From positions 33,655-97,654 of the forward strand of contig NZ_PKEK01000067.1 of assembly GCF_002863225.1 (NCBI RefSeq): 64,000 bases of DNA, written 5' to 3'. Shown piece after piece: positions 53,990 through 62,333 of this stretch. Under the pieces are notes generated by a model. That model did not search any database. It saw only the letters and a list, made by a program, of their open reading frames with translations, and was not told the origin of the DNA. The translations under genes and the position numbers were made by a program. Position 1 is the first letter of the stretch. The number at the start of each line of letters is the position of its first letter. The stretch is from Mycobacterium sp. GTDB lineage: Bacteria; Actinomycetota; Actinomycetes; Mycobacteriales; Mycobacteriaceae.

Positions 53990-55801
53990 ATGGGACGCAA
54001 GAGTCGCCACAAGCTCGAACGAAGGCTCGGTCAATTGCCATCGACGCCCAAACAACTGCAGCGTGCGCGGCTAAAGGCCCAACGACGCGCTCGCAACGTT
54101 CCACCCACCGTCGAGGCCTATGAGCGTGTCGCTGCAAGCGACCCGACACGACTCGTTGACGCACTCGTCGGTCGTCACTCGAGCCGGATCGATAATCTTG
54201 ATGCGGTTGCACAACTTTCGATGGACCACTGCGTTTGGCCTCTGGTGTCGGTCTGCGAGTTGGATGCGATCTTTATCCGCCAAGGTCATCACCTCGGCCA
54301 GCATTCACCACCACACGAGAGTCCGTGGCCAACACACCTGTCCTGGAGTGTCGAGAGCACCATCGCGGCGCTGCGGTTGATGCTGGCCGGCCAAACCATT
54401 GGCGCGGCAATCATCTTGCGGCAGCAACTTGGCCGATGGACACTTCTGCTCGCGCGGGGCGGCGCCGTCGTACAGGGGCGCCGCGAGCCGATCGAGTCGT
54501 TTATCGCCCGAGCATGGACCCAGCGCGCCATGGATAGGCTCGGCCGATATACCTTTGACGTCGCACTCGCTGACCGCTTCGATGACCTCGACGACCACCC
54601 CCGCACGACGGGTGCCATTAACACCGATCACGAGCATGTACACATCGACGGACGGGCCGTATGCCCGGCCCACGTGTACCACACGCTGTGCGAGCTCATC
54701 GACGGACAACACGCCGCTCAGCGGGTCGGCGTCGAGGTTGTGCGCGACCTCGACGCCGAGCACTCGGCGACTGATACCAACGGCCCGACCCAGGTTCTTA
54801 TAGATGCGTTGGCGCTGTGCATGATTCAGATGCGACTGGCAACAGTAACGACGCACGTCTTCGCAAAAAACCGCGAGACGATGCGCGGAATCCCTCTCCT
54901 GTCGCCGCTGCCCGAGCGACTTCCCGTCCAGCAACTCTCGGAAATACCGCTGCCCCTGAGCGAGCCGGTGGCGACCGGTCTGTCGGCGGCCCTGGTGTCG
55001 CTGGTTGACCGCGAATTCGCCGCCTTCGACGCCCCCGCCGAGCTGGGGCCGCTCTACACTGAGTACCACACTGCGCTTGCCGACATAGACACCGCTCAGC
55101 GTTCCATACCCCAGCAACTGGCCGAACTCACCTTCGGCGCGCATCAGTTCTCAAGGCTCCTGGTTGCCGCTAACACCCGCGCCAAAGACTGCGAGATCTC
55201 GGACCAGCGCCTCAAGATCCACCAACACCTCCTCCCCGCATCCCCGTACGTCTTGACCGCGGAGTTCGCCGCGTTGTGCGCGCTGTGGAATCAATCCCGA
55301 CCCGAGATCGCCGCTGCCGCCGCGCAGATCTCGGCGACGCTGCTCGCCGGAGCCTGGCTCTGGATCGAAGAAGATGACCGTGCTATGGGCATACTGCGAT
55401 GCACTCTGCACCAAGCAGCTCGATTGCGCGCCTGGCACCTGCACCCCGACGCCGCCCAAGCGTTGCAGTCCAGTTCCTCGACCGCCCCGCGCCGCTGGAT
55501 CACTCTAGCTGGCTGGTCAAAATTCCGCTCGCTGGATCGCACGCTGTTCGAATTCGCCCATGCCAACCGAGAGAGCCGCCTCGACGCCGCGGCAATCCTC
55601 AACGATCACCGCAACGACCCCGAAAGCCTTATATCCCAACGGGTAGCCCGACAGACAGTACTGGACACGGTCACCGGACTCGCCGCAGCCGAAACTGTCA
55701 GAGTTGTTGCCGCACAACAATCGCCAATGATAGCTGACACTGTGCGCGAAGCACTACATCAGTACGGACTTAACGTCCAGGTCCGCAGCAAGAATAGATG
55801 A
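53990..55801 (+). CDS. 603-residue hypothetical protein of the island
   Basis: 603 residues from the ATG at 53990 with a basic N-terminus (MGRKSRHKLERRLG; LKAQRRARNV). The rest is helical with scattered tryptophans and no transmembrane segment, signal or known catalytic motif. Segments include SVESTIAALRLMLAGQTIGA, FCHTLCELIDGQH-like CAHVYHTLCELIDG, and a C-terminal FEFAHANRESRLDAA. I do not recognise a family. The gene is isolated between repeats and the decayed toxin-antitoxin area. It may be a cargo gene of the mobile element. Confidence 0.75.
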   Translation: MGRKSRHKLERRLGQLPSTPKQLQRARLKAQRRARNVPPTVEAYERVAASDPTRLVDALVGRHSSRIDNLDAVAQLSMDHCVWPLVSVCELDAIFIRQGHHLGQHSPPHESPWPTHLSWSVESTIAALRLMLAGQTIGAAIILRQQLGRWTLLLARGGAVVQGRREPIESFIARAWTQRAMDRLGRYTFDVALADRFDDLDDHPRTTGAINTDHEHVHIDGRAVCPAHVYHTLCELIDGQHAAQRVGVEVVRDLDAEHSATDTNGPTQVLIDALALCMIQMRLATVTTHVFAKNRETMRGIPLLSPLPERLPVQQLSEIPLPLSEPVATGLSAALVSLVDREFAAFDAPAELGPLYTEYHTALADIDTAQRSIPQQLAELTFGAHQFSRLLVAANTRAKDCEISDQRLKIHQHLLPASPYVLTAEFAALCALWNQSRPEIAAAAAQISATLLAGAWLWIEEDDRAMGILRCTLHQAARLRAWHLHPDAAQALQSSSSTAPRRWITLAGWSKFRSLDRTLFEFAHANRESRLDAAAILNDHRNDPESLISQRVARQTVLDTVTGLAAAETVRVVAAQQSPMIADTVREALHQYGLNVQVRSKNR

Positions 55802-55855
55802 CACCTGAGATACAGGGCGCTGTCAGTAAGCCGAGATGTTCAGCGTTCCAGACCG

Positions 55856-55969
55856 TCATGATTGGACGGCGGCCTGCCAGCACGTGTTCTGCGCATCGGT
55901 GAGTTCGGGGACGCCGCTGTGCTCGCTCATCCACAGGTCCATCCCTTCCGGGACTGTGGCCGGTAGCAT
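55856..55969 (-). pseudogene. Short C-terminal gene remnant
   Basis: A 37-residue open frame (MLPATVPEGMDLWMSEHSGV then PELTDAQNTCWQAAVQS) that looks like the tail of a natural protein. A TGA stands two codons upstream (FRAME ...VAQHF-TGA-RMLPATV), and the same phase continues before that, so a once-longer frame seems interrupted. The rest of the 55802-56115 gap shows no gene. Low certainty. Confidence 0.35.
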
Positions 55970-56115
55970 CCGTCAAAAGTGTTGCGCCACTGATGTGTCC
56001 GTCGTCAGCCGGGACGCCCCGGCACCGGGGGCTCGCGGATGTCATTAAGGGGCGCTGTCAAATCCCCACACTGCGACAGCGGCCTGGGTATCGGGTACTA
56101 AAGCTGGAATGTGGG

Positions 56116-56412
56116 TCAGGCGACGTCGATACTGATAATGAGTCATTGGCCGCAGGCGCGGGCCAGGCGTTCGAGCAGCTCGACAGTCGGTGTGCGCGCG
56201 CCGGATTCGAGGGCGGCGATCGCCGACTGCGTGGTGCCCATCTTGCGGGCCAGTTCGGCCTGGGTGAGTCCGGCGACTGCACGGGCACGGTAGGCAGTCT
56301 CAGCCAGCTCCAGCGCAAGACCCGCGGCTGCGTAAGCCTCGTCGAACGCGGCCCGGTCCTCGGGGCCAAGTTCGGCCACGATTTACTCACGGGGGTCGGC
56401 ATAGCTGCTCAT
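56116..56412 (-). pseudogene. HigA-type XRE antitoxin with two in-frame stops
   Basis: The frame from the ATG at 56412 reads MSSYADPRE, hits TAA (56383-56385), continues IVAELGPEDRAAFDEAYAAA and the XRE helix-turn-helix AGLTQAELARKMGTTQSAIA with AALESGARTPTVELLERL, hits TGA (56143-56145) after ARACGQ and ends LIISIDVA-TGA at 56116. The natural protein is clear in one phase with two nonsense codons. The middle 78 residues could still be made from the GTG at 56379. It belongs to a HigBA-type toxin-antitoxin pair. Confidence 0.7.
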
Positions 56413-56416
56413 TGGG

Positions 56417-56554
56417 TTACCTCTTCCCTTGCCGGCGGTGTAGCACGTTGCGTGCCCACTGCACTTCCTTGCGCTCGTTGCTCCGTTGCTTGCGGAAGGT
56501 AGTCAGCGTGATGGTCGGTGTCGCGACGGGCGGGATGTCTCCGGGGATGATCAC
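56417..56554 (-). pseudogene. Fused toxin remnant (MazF-like start, HigB-like end)
   Basis: A 45-residue frame, GTG at 56554 overlapping the stop of the antitoxin remnant. The first residues (VIIPGDIPPVATPT) resemble the start of MazF-type toxins. The rest (TITLTTFRKQRSNERKEVQW, ARNVLHRRQGKR) closely matches the C-terminus of RelE/HigB-type toxins, which sit just before HigA antitoxins. A deletion joining two toxin genes would explain it. The first assignment is weak. Confidence 0.45.
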
Positions 56555-56777
56555 AGGCCAGCGGCCCGGTTCGCCCCGTAAACCTTGTGCGCGTAAGCGT
56601 CGATGTTGAGCGTCGGCACCGTGTGCGTGGTGTATTCGTCAGCGAGCGCCGAAGATGCTCGTTGCGCAGGGCTCGTTCGAATATCTCTGGGCGATTCAGC
56701 CCGGCGGCCTGGGCGTCGGCATCGGCCGCCTCAAGCACGGCATGATCGATCGTAACCGAGACCTTACCTTTAGCCAT
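56551..56777 (-). pseudogene. Ribbon-helix-helix antitoxin with frameshift (MazE/VapB-like)
   Basis: From the ATG at 56777 it reads MAKGKVSVTIDHAVLEAADA, then RPEIFERALRNEHLRRSL. At about 56641-56650 one base is missing, because the natural tail ADEYTTHTVPTLNIDAYAHK then VYGANRAAGL is in the -1 phase and ends at 56551. The N-terminal part is a ribbon-helix-helix DNA-binding segment, typical of antitoxins. The frameshift should destroy the toxin-binding tail. Confidence 0.6.
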
Positions 56778-56862
56778 TCCACTATCCTACGAGAAGTGGA
56801 ATAGACCGTCGCGCCTAAAGGAACTCGGTCACACACGGGTCTGGTTTGCATTCCGTCGATCT

Positions 56863-57096
56863 CTAATATGGCTCCCGCCTTTTCTGCTCGCGCTCTTGGT
56901 ATTTCACGAACCCGTCGACCGCTTGGGCCGTGACCCCGAGTTGGCGCGCGATCCAGGAGGTGCCCCGCCCGAGCTCAATTAGCCGCCGCGCTGCCTCCCG
57001 CCGCCGCTGCCGAGCTTCACCGGCCTCTGCCGTGAAACGCTCCAAATCGGCGTGAGCGGCGAGCAGATCAGCGAGCGCGTGATTTTCGTCGTCCAC
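56863..57096 (-). CDS. Small helix-turn-helix-like protein
   Basis: A 77-residue protein. A charged helix (RFTAEAGEARQRRREAARRLIE) precedes a probable helix-turn-helix (LGRGTSWIARQLGVTAQAVD) and a basic end (KYQEREQKRREPY). It could bind DNA. No family named. It is the first of the leftward genes to the right of the toxin-antitoxin remnants, with no clear operon partner. Confidence 0.55.
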   Translation of the reverse strand: MDDENHALADLLAAHADLERFTAEAGEARQRRREAARRLIELGRGTSWIARQLGVTAQAVDGFVKYQEREQKRREPY

Positions 57097-57151
57097 GTCG
57101 CCGATTGTTTCAGACTGCCTTGAAAAGGGTCCATCAACAGGCTGAATAACT

Positions 57152-57739
57152 TCAGGCTGACCGGGTCAGTCGGCCCGCATAGTCAGGCGACTCTATGTCG
57201 GCCAGCGCGCGATTGATAACGTCCTCCAGCTCTGCAGCGCTGGCAAGGTGCATGCAGCGCCGCGACAACCACAAGCTCGTTAGTCTTCCCGCTGTATCGA
57301 CCGAGACCACTAGATCACTGCGACCGGCGAATTTTTCGGTAGTCGCGGAGGCATAGGACAGCAACGCTTCAATTCGTTTCAGCCGCTCCATCACATCCGC
57401 TGCCACTCTCTTGTGGTCCTGACATTTGTGCGGCGTGGCCGTCGCGTCCGCCGCTGGCATACTGGCTGCCGAACTGTGCCCCCGACGAATGCCGCAGCAC
57501 CGGTCAACATAGGTCGCGTAGGCAGCCAGCTCGGCAGGGGTCCGTGCGTTTTGCGTTACTTGAAGTCGCAAGGCGGCCAAGGTATTCACGCATACGACAT
57601 CGTTGGCCAGTTCGGCTGCCGACAGGCGCATCACCCATGGCGATAACCGGACCCGCATGGTCCGCCCGTCAGTGCCGACCTGAACCCGAACGACGCCGCC
57701 TGGGCTCGACGCCTCGGCAGCGTCATCCGATACCGCCAT
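57152..57739 (-). CDS. YbaB/EbfC-like (EspL-like) protein
   Basis: 195 residues from the ATG at 57739 (MAVSDDAAEASSPGGVVRVQ). Two related halves: the first has VRVQVGTDGRTMRVRLSPWV, and the second VVSVDTAGRLTSLWLSRRCM then ELEDVINRALADI. Each resembles the YbaB/EbfC fold used by EspL-like proteins of type VII secretion loci. Two Cys pairs are present in the linker (CCGIRRG, CQDHK). It is the last gene of the leftward cluster around the 793-residue protein. Confidence 0.6.
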   Translation of the reverse strand: MAVSDDAAEASSPGGVVRVQVGTDGRTMRVRLSPWVMRLSAAELANDVVCVNTLAALRLQVTQNARTPAELAAYATYVDRCCGIRRGHSSAASMPAADATATPHKCQDHKRVAADVMERLKRIEALLSYASATTEKFAGRSDLVVSVDTAGRLTSLWLSRRCMHLASAAELEDVINRALADIESPDYAGRLTRSA

Positions 57740-57859
57740 ATGAAGCCCTCCACACTCTTCAAGACTGTCTTGAAGCATAGGTAGCACACAGCAGTATTTC
57801 AAGGCTATCTTGAAGAAGGGGTGGGTCGTGCGGTTCGGCCTGCTCGGCGCGAAGGAGGC

Positions 57860-60241
57860 TTAGCGGCCCCGCCTTGATTGGCTGCTGTCCTCCAGTACCC
57901 GTAACAACGGCTCTAATTTGACGCCGAAGTCCCCCGGATACGCCGCCGCGGCGGCATAGATCATGTCGGCAACGTCTGGCGTGCTGTGCCGCCAGCCCCG
58001 TAGGAACTCCATCGTCCGGGCGCAGACCCATTGGGCGTGATAACGCTCGCGTTCGGCTACGCCGGCATCGTGGCGAGGCCGGCCTGCGCTGAGGTTCACG
58101 TACTCAACCATCGACGCCATCAGGTAGTCCTGCCAGTCAGCGTCAGAAATCGTGTCACCCGTACCGAGCAGGTCCCACATCTGCCGAAGCTCCGGTGGCG
58201 TTTGTACATCGGTCGACATCTGCACGGCGTCAATCATTTGGATTGCCAACGGAACACACACCTGGCTTGCAAAGGCACGCGACGCAGCATCGGTATCTGT
58301 GAGCCGCTGCACCCGAGTAAACAGATCCGGGTGTAGAACCTCCAGGCGGTGGGCGTGCATATCGTCGAGCACTGGCTCGCTGCAGTTCTCGTTCATGTTG
58401 CGGGGCGGGCAAATTCCGTACTCCACACCCGGTACACGTTCAGATCCGCTTTGTGTCGTCAAGCCCACCGCGAGCAAATGAGATCCGCGCTGTGTCCGCA
58501 ACTTCGCGTATTCGGCCAACACTTGCCCGGCATCGTTGCATCCGAACCACTTCGCGCGAAATTCGCTGTCCGCCAGAGGGTCTGTAGCCAGCAAACGTGT
58601 CGCGCGAGGCAAAAATACTCCCCACGGGGTGTAGCCGAAGCCCTCGTTAGACATCACCGCGCATTCGGTCGCGCCGCCGGCTTCACCTCGGAACATACCC
58701 ACCGCCCACTCAATGACGGGGTAACGCGCACCGTCGCAATCCCGTCGGAGCTTGAGCGCCAACGCTTTCGCGCTCGCCAGCTCCGCCGATTCTGTCCTCT
58801 GTCGGCGTCCCGCGTCCGCGTTGCCGCGTCCGTGGACGCTCGCCGGCACCAACAGGGCGTTGTTCTGGCCTGCCCCAACCGCTGGCCCACCGGCCGAACC
58901 CAACGACCCGCCAGAGGAAGCGGCACCGCTACCAGCCGAGGTCGCGGATGTCCCCACTCCCGGACCCGCCGAAACCGATGCGGCTGGAGCACCCATCCCG
59001 GGCGGGGGAACCATCATCGCCGGCCCACCAATTCCCTGGCCCGCCGCTGACCCCGTAAAGGATGCACCTGCAGCACCGAGGCCCGTCGACGGCGCAGTGC
59101 TAGTCGACAAGCCAGCCGCTGGAGTCGCCGCGCTCGTCTCAGTCGTCGAAGCTGTTGCGCCCGAACCGATACCGGTCGCCGGCGGCAACGAACTCAACGA
59201 CGACCCCACGCTGGACCCCGCCGAAACACCTTGCGAGAACGCACCCGCCGACGTCGCCGCCTGCGGCGCGGTCGGAAGGCTCGACGGCAAACCACCGCTA
59301 AGACCAGTTGCTTGCGCGCCAGGCACACCGCCCGACATCAAACTCGACAAGCCACCGCTTGGCCCCAAGCTACCCAGACCGCCGCCAGAGCCCAGGCCGC
59401 TCAGTCCACCAGCTGAACGGAAGCCGCCCAGCCCGCCCGCGGATGACAATTCGCCACCCGGAAAACCGACCGGCGGTGACGGCAGAACCGCGTCATCCTT
59501 GTGTGATCGTCGTTCAATTCGAACCTGATCGAAGCTGCTGCCATCGCTTTGATCACCTGTTTTGGGAGCGCGTCGTTCAATTGCAGCGGGGCTCGGTCCT
59601 ACGTCACCACCCTCGACGTCATCACCCTGGTCCCCCAACTTTTCGCTGCGGCGTTCGACCGGGCCTGGGCCAGAGTCGGGCGTCTCAGGATTCGGCGGGG
59701 GTGGCGGTGCATCTGGAATGGTCCGGCCAACGATGCCTGCAACAAGGGGTTCAATCGCTTCCACTGTCTGGGTGTTCCAGTACCCCAGGGTGGCAGCTGC
59801 GCCGTGATGCACGGTCTCAGCTCGCGCACGGTGTTTCGCAATAATGGCGGGCCGCTCTTCTGCTGGTGCTGCTGCGAGCTCGTCATGCGCTTGATGGTCG
59901 ATCGCCTCCAGATGTGCTGACAGTTCTCGCGCAGCTTCTGCGGCGCGCACTAGCGCATTCGCGAGCGTATTTCGTAACTCGCCCAGGTTTCCGTGGTCGA
60001 TACCGAGACGCAGATGGGCGACCGCTATCCCCTCTGCGGCGCCTCCCTGTGCCATGTCCTCAATCTGCTTAGCGGCTTGCCGGTATGCCAGTTCGACTGG
60101 CTCCGACTGTTCAGCCACAGCGGAGCGATAGTTCGCTCCTAGTTCTGCGGCGATGTTGTGCGCCATCGGCCACAGATACGGCGGGATAACTTCATCGGAA
60201 TGCGGACCCGCGGGAACGGGTCGGGCCGCGTTCGCCGCCAT
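57860..60241 (-). CDS. Large Gly/Ser/Ala-rich protein, type VII secretion-associated
   Basis: 793 residues. The N-terminal 185 residues are helical (PYLWPMAHNIAAELGANYRS, AYRQAAKQIEDMAQGGAAEG). A Pro/Glu-rich linker follows, then a Gly/Ser/Ala-rich block (about 270-480; GLGSGGGLGSLGPSGGLSSL). The C-terminal domain (about 480-793) has ARYPVIEWAVGMFRGEAGGA, ECAVMSNEGFGYTPWGVFLP and RAKWFGCNDAGQVL, which remind me of the DUF5631/DUF5632 region of Rv3899c near the ESX-2 locus. Not a PE/PPE protein. It follows two small genes in one operon; secretion or a periplasmic role is inference. Confidence 0.65.
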   Translation of the reverse strand: MAANAARPVPAGPHSDEVIPPYLWPMAHNIAAELGANYRSAVAEQSEPVELAYRQAAKQIEDMAQGGAAEGIAVAHLRLGIDHGNLGELRNTLANALVRAAEAARELSAHLEAIDHQAHDELAAAPAEERPAIIAKHRARAETVHHGAAATLGYWNTQTVEAIEPLVAGIVGRTIPDAPPPPPNPETPDSGPGPVERRSEKLGDQGDDVEGGDVGPSPAAIERRAPKTGDQSDGSSFDQVRIERRSHKDDAVLPSPPVGFPGGELSSAGGLGGFRSAGGLSGLGSGGGLGSLGPSGGLSSLMSGGVPGAQATGLSGGLPSSLPTAPQAATSAGAFSQGVSAGSSVGSSLSSLPPATGIGSGATASTTETSAATPAAGLSTSTAPSTGLGAAGASFTGSAAGQGIGGPAMMVPPPGMGAPAASVSAGPGVGTSATSAGSGAASSGGSLGSAGGPAVGAGQNNALLVPASVHGRGNADAGRRQRTESAELASAKALALKLRRDCDGARYPVIEWAVGMFRGEAGGATECAVMSNEGFGYTPWGVFLPRATRLLATDPLADSEFRAKWFGCNDAGQVLAEYAKLRTQRGSHLLAVGLTTQSGSERVPGVEYGICPPRNMNENCSEPVLDDMHAHRLEVLHPDLFTRVQRLTDTDAASRAFASQVCVPLAIQMIDAVQMSTDVQTPPELRQMWDLLGTGDTISDADWQDYLMASMVEYVNLSAGRPRHDAGVAERERYHAQWVCARTMEFLRGWRHSTPDVADMIYAAAAAYPGDFGVKLEPLLRVLEDSSQSRRGR

Positions 60242-60244
60242 TAG

Positions 60245-60835
60245 CTACTCCTTGCACAAAGCCTTGAGTTTTCCTACCGGGACCGCCGATCTGTCAGCAG
60301 CCGCGTTCGCGGCCGCGTCCGCGCCCGCTTGCCCGTCGGCGGCTGCAGTGTCGATCACATCATCCAAATAGTCGCTAATCGCCGCCGAAACCTCGTGGGG
60401 CGTGGCGGCCGGAACATGTTGGCGCACATAGTCAATCTGAGCCGAAGCCTGCGCCTGAGCAGCGGCCAGCGCCATCGCTGTCGCCGGATCATCCCGACGT
60501 GCCGGTGAATCGATGAACGCCTTCCGTGTGGCATTCATCGCTACCGCTGCCGCCCGCCAAGCTGTGCATGCCTCCCTCTTGGCCGCCTCAACTTGATCGG
60601 CACTCACGGCCGCCGCCGCCGCCGTAGGCTGCACCGGCGCTGACTGCAGCGAGCCGGACGATGACCGAACCAGCGCCACGCCCCCCACCAACAAGGCGGC
60701 GAATGCAACCGCCAGCGCTGCCAGCGCCAACCGCGAGCTGCGCGCTGAAGTCGGTGCCAATTGCCTGGCCACTCCATACGCTGAGACGGCCGGCACCGAG
60801 CTTGGCCGATCCGGCGGTTGAACAGGGCCGGTCAT
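60245..60835 (-). CDS. Single-pass membrane protein of the island operon
   Basis: A 196-residue protein with a short cytoplasmic part, one transmembrane helix (LALAALAVAFAALLVGGVAL, near 40-60) and a helical extracytoplasmic domain ending CKE, with Cys in EACTAWRAAAVAMNATR and LKALCKE. The stop is 3 bp before the large gene, and the ATG overlaps the upstream gene by 4 nt (60832-60835), so all are coupled. No known family; it could be a membrane anchor for the secreted partner. Confidence 0.65.
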   Translation of the reverse strand: MTGPVQPPDRPSSVPAVSAYGVARQLAPTSARSSRLALAALAVAFAALLVGGVALVRSSSGSLQSAPVQPTAAAAAVSADQVEAAKREACTAWRAAAVAMNATRKAFIDSPARRDDPATAMALAAAQAQASAQIDYVRQHVPAATPHEVSAAISDYLDDVIDTAAADGQAGADAAANAAADRSAVPVGKLKALCKE

Positions 60836-61122
60836 ATCGTTTCCAACCGCGCCTTATTGTCGGCATTCATCGCTCTGAGCTTCTCTAACCCCGCCCGTGT
60901 GCGCCTATCCAATAGGTGGACTCGCTCTGTCAATGCGGCCACCGCGGCGGCCTCAGCCGCCGCGCCGATCGTCGCCAAACTGCCTAGCGCGGCGTCGACG
61001 GCATTGCCGGCCGGCAGCGACCCTGAAGGTGTCACCCCGAGCGTTGCTCCTTTGGCCGTCGCGCCAGCTGCAACTCCGCCTACCGCCACCGGATCAATCG
61101 ACAGCTTCGATACATCACCCAT
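60832..61122 (-). CDS. Small helical protein, EspC/WXG-like size
   Basis: 96 residues, nearly all Ala/Gly/Leu helix (MGDVSKLSIDPVAVGGVAAG, AALGSLATIGAAAEAAAVAA, TERVHLLDRRTRAGLEKLRA). The length matches the small helical-hairpin substrates of type VII secretion, but no WxG or YxxxD/E signal is visible. It is 8 bp downstream of the operon's first gene and overlaps the membrane gene. A substrate or chaperone role is only suggested. Confidence 0.5.
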   Translation of the reverse strand: MGDVSKLSIDPVAVGGVAAGATAKGATLGVTPSGSLPAGNAVDAALGSLATIGAAAEAAAVAALTERVHLLDRRTRAGLEKLRAMNADNKARLETI

Positions 61123-61130
61123 AGTTGCCC

Positions 61131-61829
61131 CTAACTGTCACGATTCGCCCGAGTCCTGGAGTCGCGCACAGCAACTCCACCCAGCCACGCAGCCACGGCA
61201 GTGACGTGCCCACGCAGAAGGTCGGTCTTTTTCGTTTTGTTGCGGCTCATGGCATTGACCGCCGTATTGATCGTCTCGCGGATCATGGCAAGCCGATGGG
61301 CGTAGGCATCGTCACGAAGATCGATCACAGTCTGGTCGGCGCAGCCGTGACGACCGGCCTCAATCTCAGCGCATTTCTTCGCGCGCTCACTGCCCGTCAG
61401 GAGACGGGCCCGATGAATTTCTTGGAGTGCACCCGGAAACGCTGGCGCATCGGGCACCGGCGCCAAGCAGTTGACTTCCTGCTGCTCCAGACGGTACAGA
61501 GCTGCCTTATCCGGGTCGGCAAACGAGTACCCCTCACCAATTCGTAGGTCAACCAGGCGCCATTGTGTGACTTCGTAACGTACGTGCTCGCTGATCCACT
61601 GGCAATAGCGGGCCGCGGACACCAGCAGGGGCTTATCGACCGACAATGCTTGCGCGCGCTCGTACTTCCGGTCGCCTGGCCGACTGAATTTCACATCCCA
61701 ATCGAGCCTTGTCGTAATGGTCAGCAGCTCACGACTTACATCGGCCATCAAGTCCGCCGCGAACTTCGCGTAGGTGTCGGAGAAAACAATGTCATCACAC
61801 CTGAAGGACGGGATCACTTCGACCCCCAA
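61131..61829 (-). CDS. Hypothetical operon-leading protein, probable frameshift at its 5' end
   Basis: From the TTG at 61829 it reads 232 residues (MGVEVIPSFRCDDIVFSDTY). The same phase reads KVIVDCGRGLGVEVIPSF before that start, protein-like, until a TAG. In the neighbouring phase an ATG at 61981 gives MTDGHEHAGESSDARYARAA, then FMDVPRVVPELSLLSRR, which would join well after a one-base change near 61861-61870. So the true gene may be 61131-61981 with a frameshift. No family recognised. It is followed by the small helical gene. Confidence 0.5.
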   Translation of the reverse strand: MGVEVIPSFRCDDIVFSDTYAKFAADLMADVSRELLTITTRLDWDVKFSRPGDRKYERAQALSVDKPLLVSAARYCQWISEHVRYEVTQWRLVDLRIGEGYSFADPDKAALYRLEQQEVNCLAPVPDAPAFPGALQEIHRARLLTGSERAKKCAEIEAGRHGCADQTVIDLRDDAYAHRLAMIRETINTAVNAMSRNKTKKTDLLRGHVTAVAAWLGGVAVRDSRTRANRDS

Positions 61830-62055
61830 ACCTCGGCCACAGTCGACGATGACCTTGACGTCGCACGCCTACTCAACAGAGAGAGCTCCGGCACTACCCT
61901 CGGCACATCCATGAAATCCGTTGCCGCGCGGGCGTACCGCGCGTCAGAAGACTCTCCGGCGTGCTCATGCCCGTCAGTCATGTGGGTCACGATAAGCCGC
62001 CATCGGGAGAAAATCTACCGTCACGAAAGAACCGTTAAAACAACTATTGTGTGCA

Positions 62056-62239
62056 CAGCTTTAGCCCAGAACTACTTTCAAACCCCATGCCGTACCCAGC
62101 TTTAGACAGCTTTGAGGCCACGATCACGTCAAAAATACCCAGCTTTAGGCGCATCTGTGGGCAGGATGGGCAGCTTCCGAGGTACAACCATGTGCGAAGT
62201 AGTCAGCTTTAGACAGCTTTGGGACACAACTACTTTCAA
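62056..62239. repeat. Iteron-like repeat cluster
   Basis: Four copies of CAGCTTTAG (62056, 62097, 62140, 62204) and two of CAGCTTTG (62107, 62214), with the pair CAGCTTTAGACAGCTTTG occurring twice, plus two AACTACTTTCAA motifs (62070-62082, 62228-62239). The spacings are 41, 43 and 64 bp. This is the layout of plasmid iterons that bind a replication initiator. The 61830-62333 gap has no other convincing gene. Confidence 0.65.
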
Positions 62240-62333
62240 GCATGGACGCACGGACCATAGGTGCTCTACCATCCCGGATCACTGACCGCGCCAGCTCCTC
62301 CTCGGCTTGCGGAACGGGAAGAGAGGTTGACCA

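Noticed and set aside
58752..59528. Pro/Ala-rich plus-strand frame inside the 793-residue gene
   Set aside because: It is antisense to the Gly/Ser/Ala-rich block and reflects only the low complexity.
60832..61122. Canonical WXG100 or PE protein
   Set aside because: No WxG, no PE motif and no YxxxD/E secretion signal; only the size and helical character fit.
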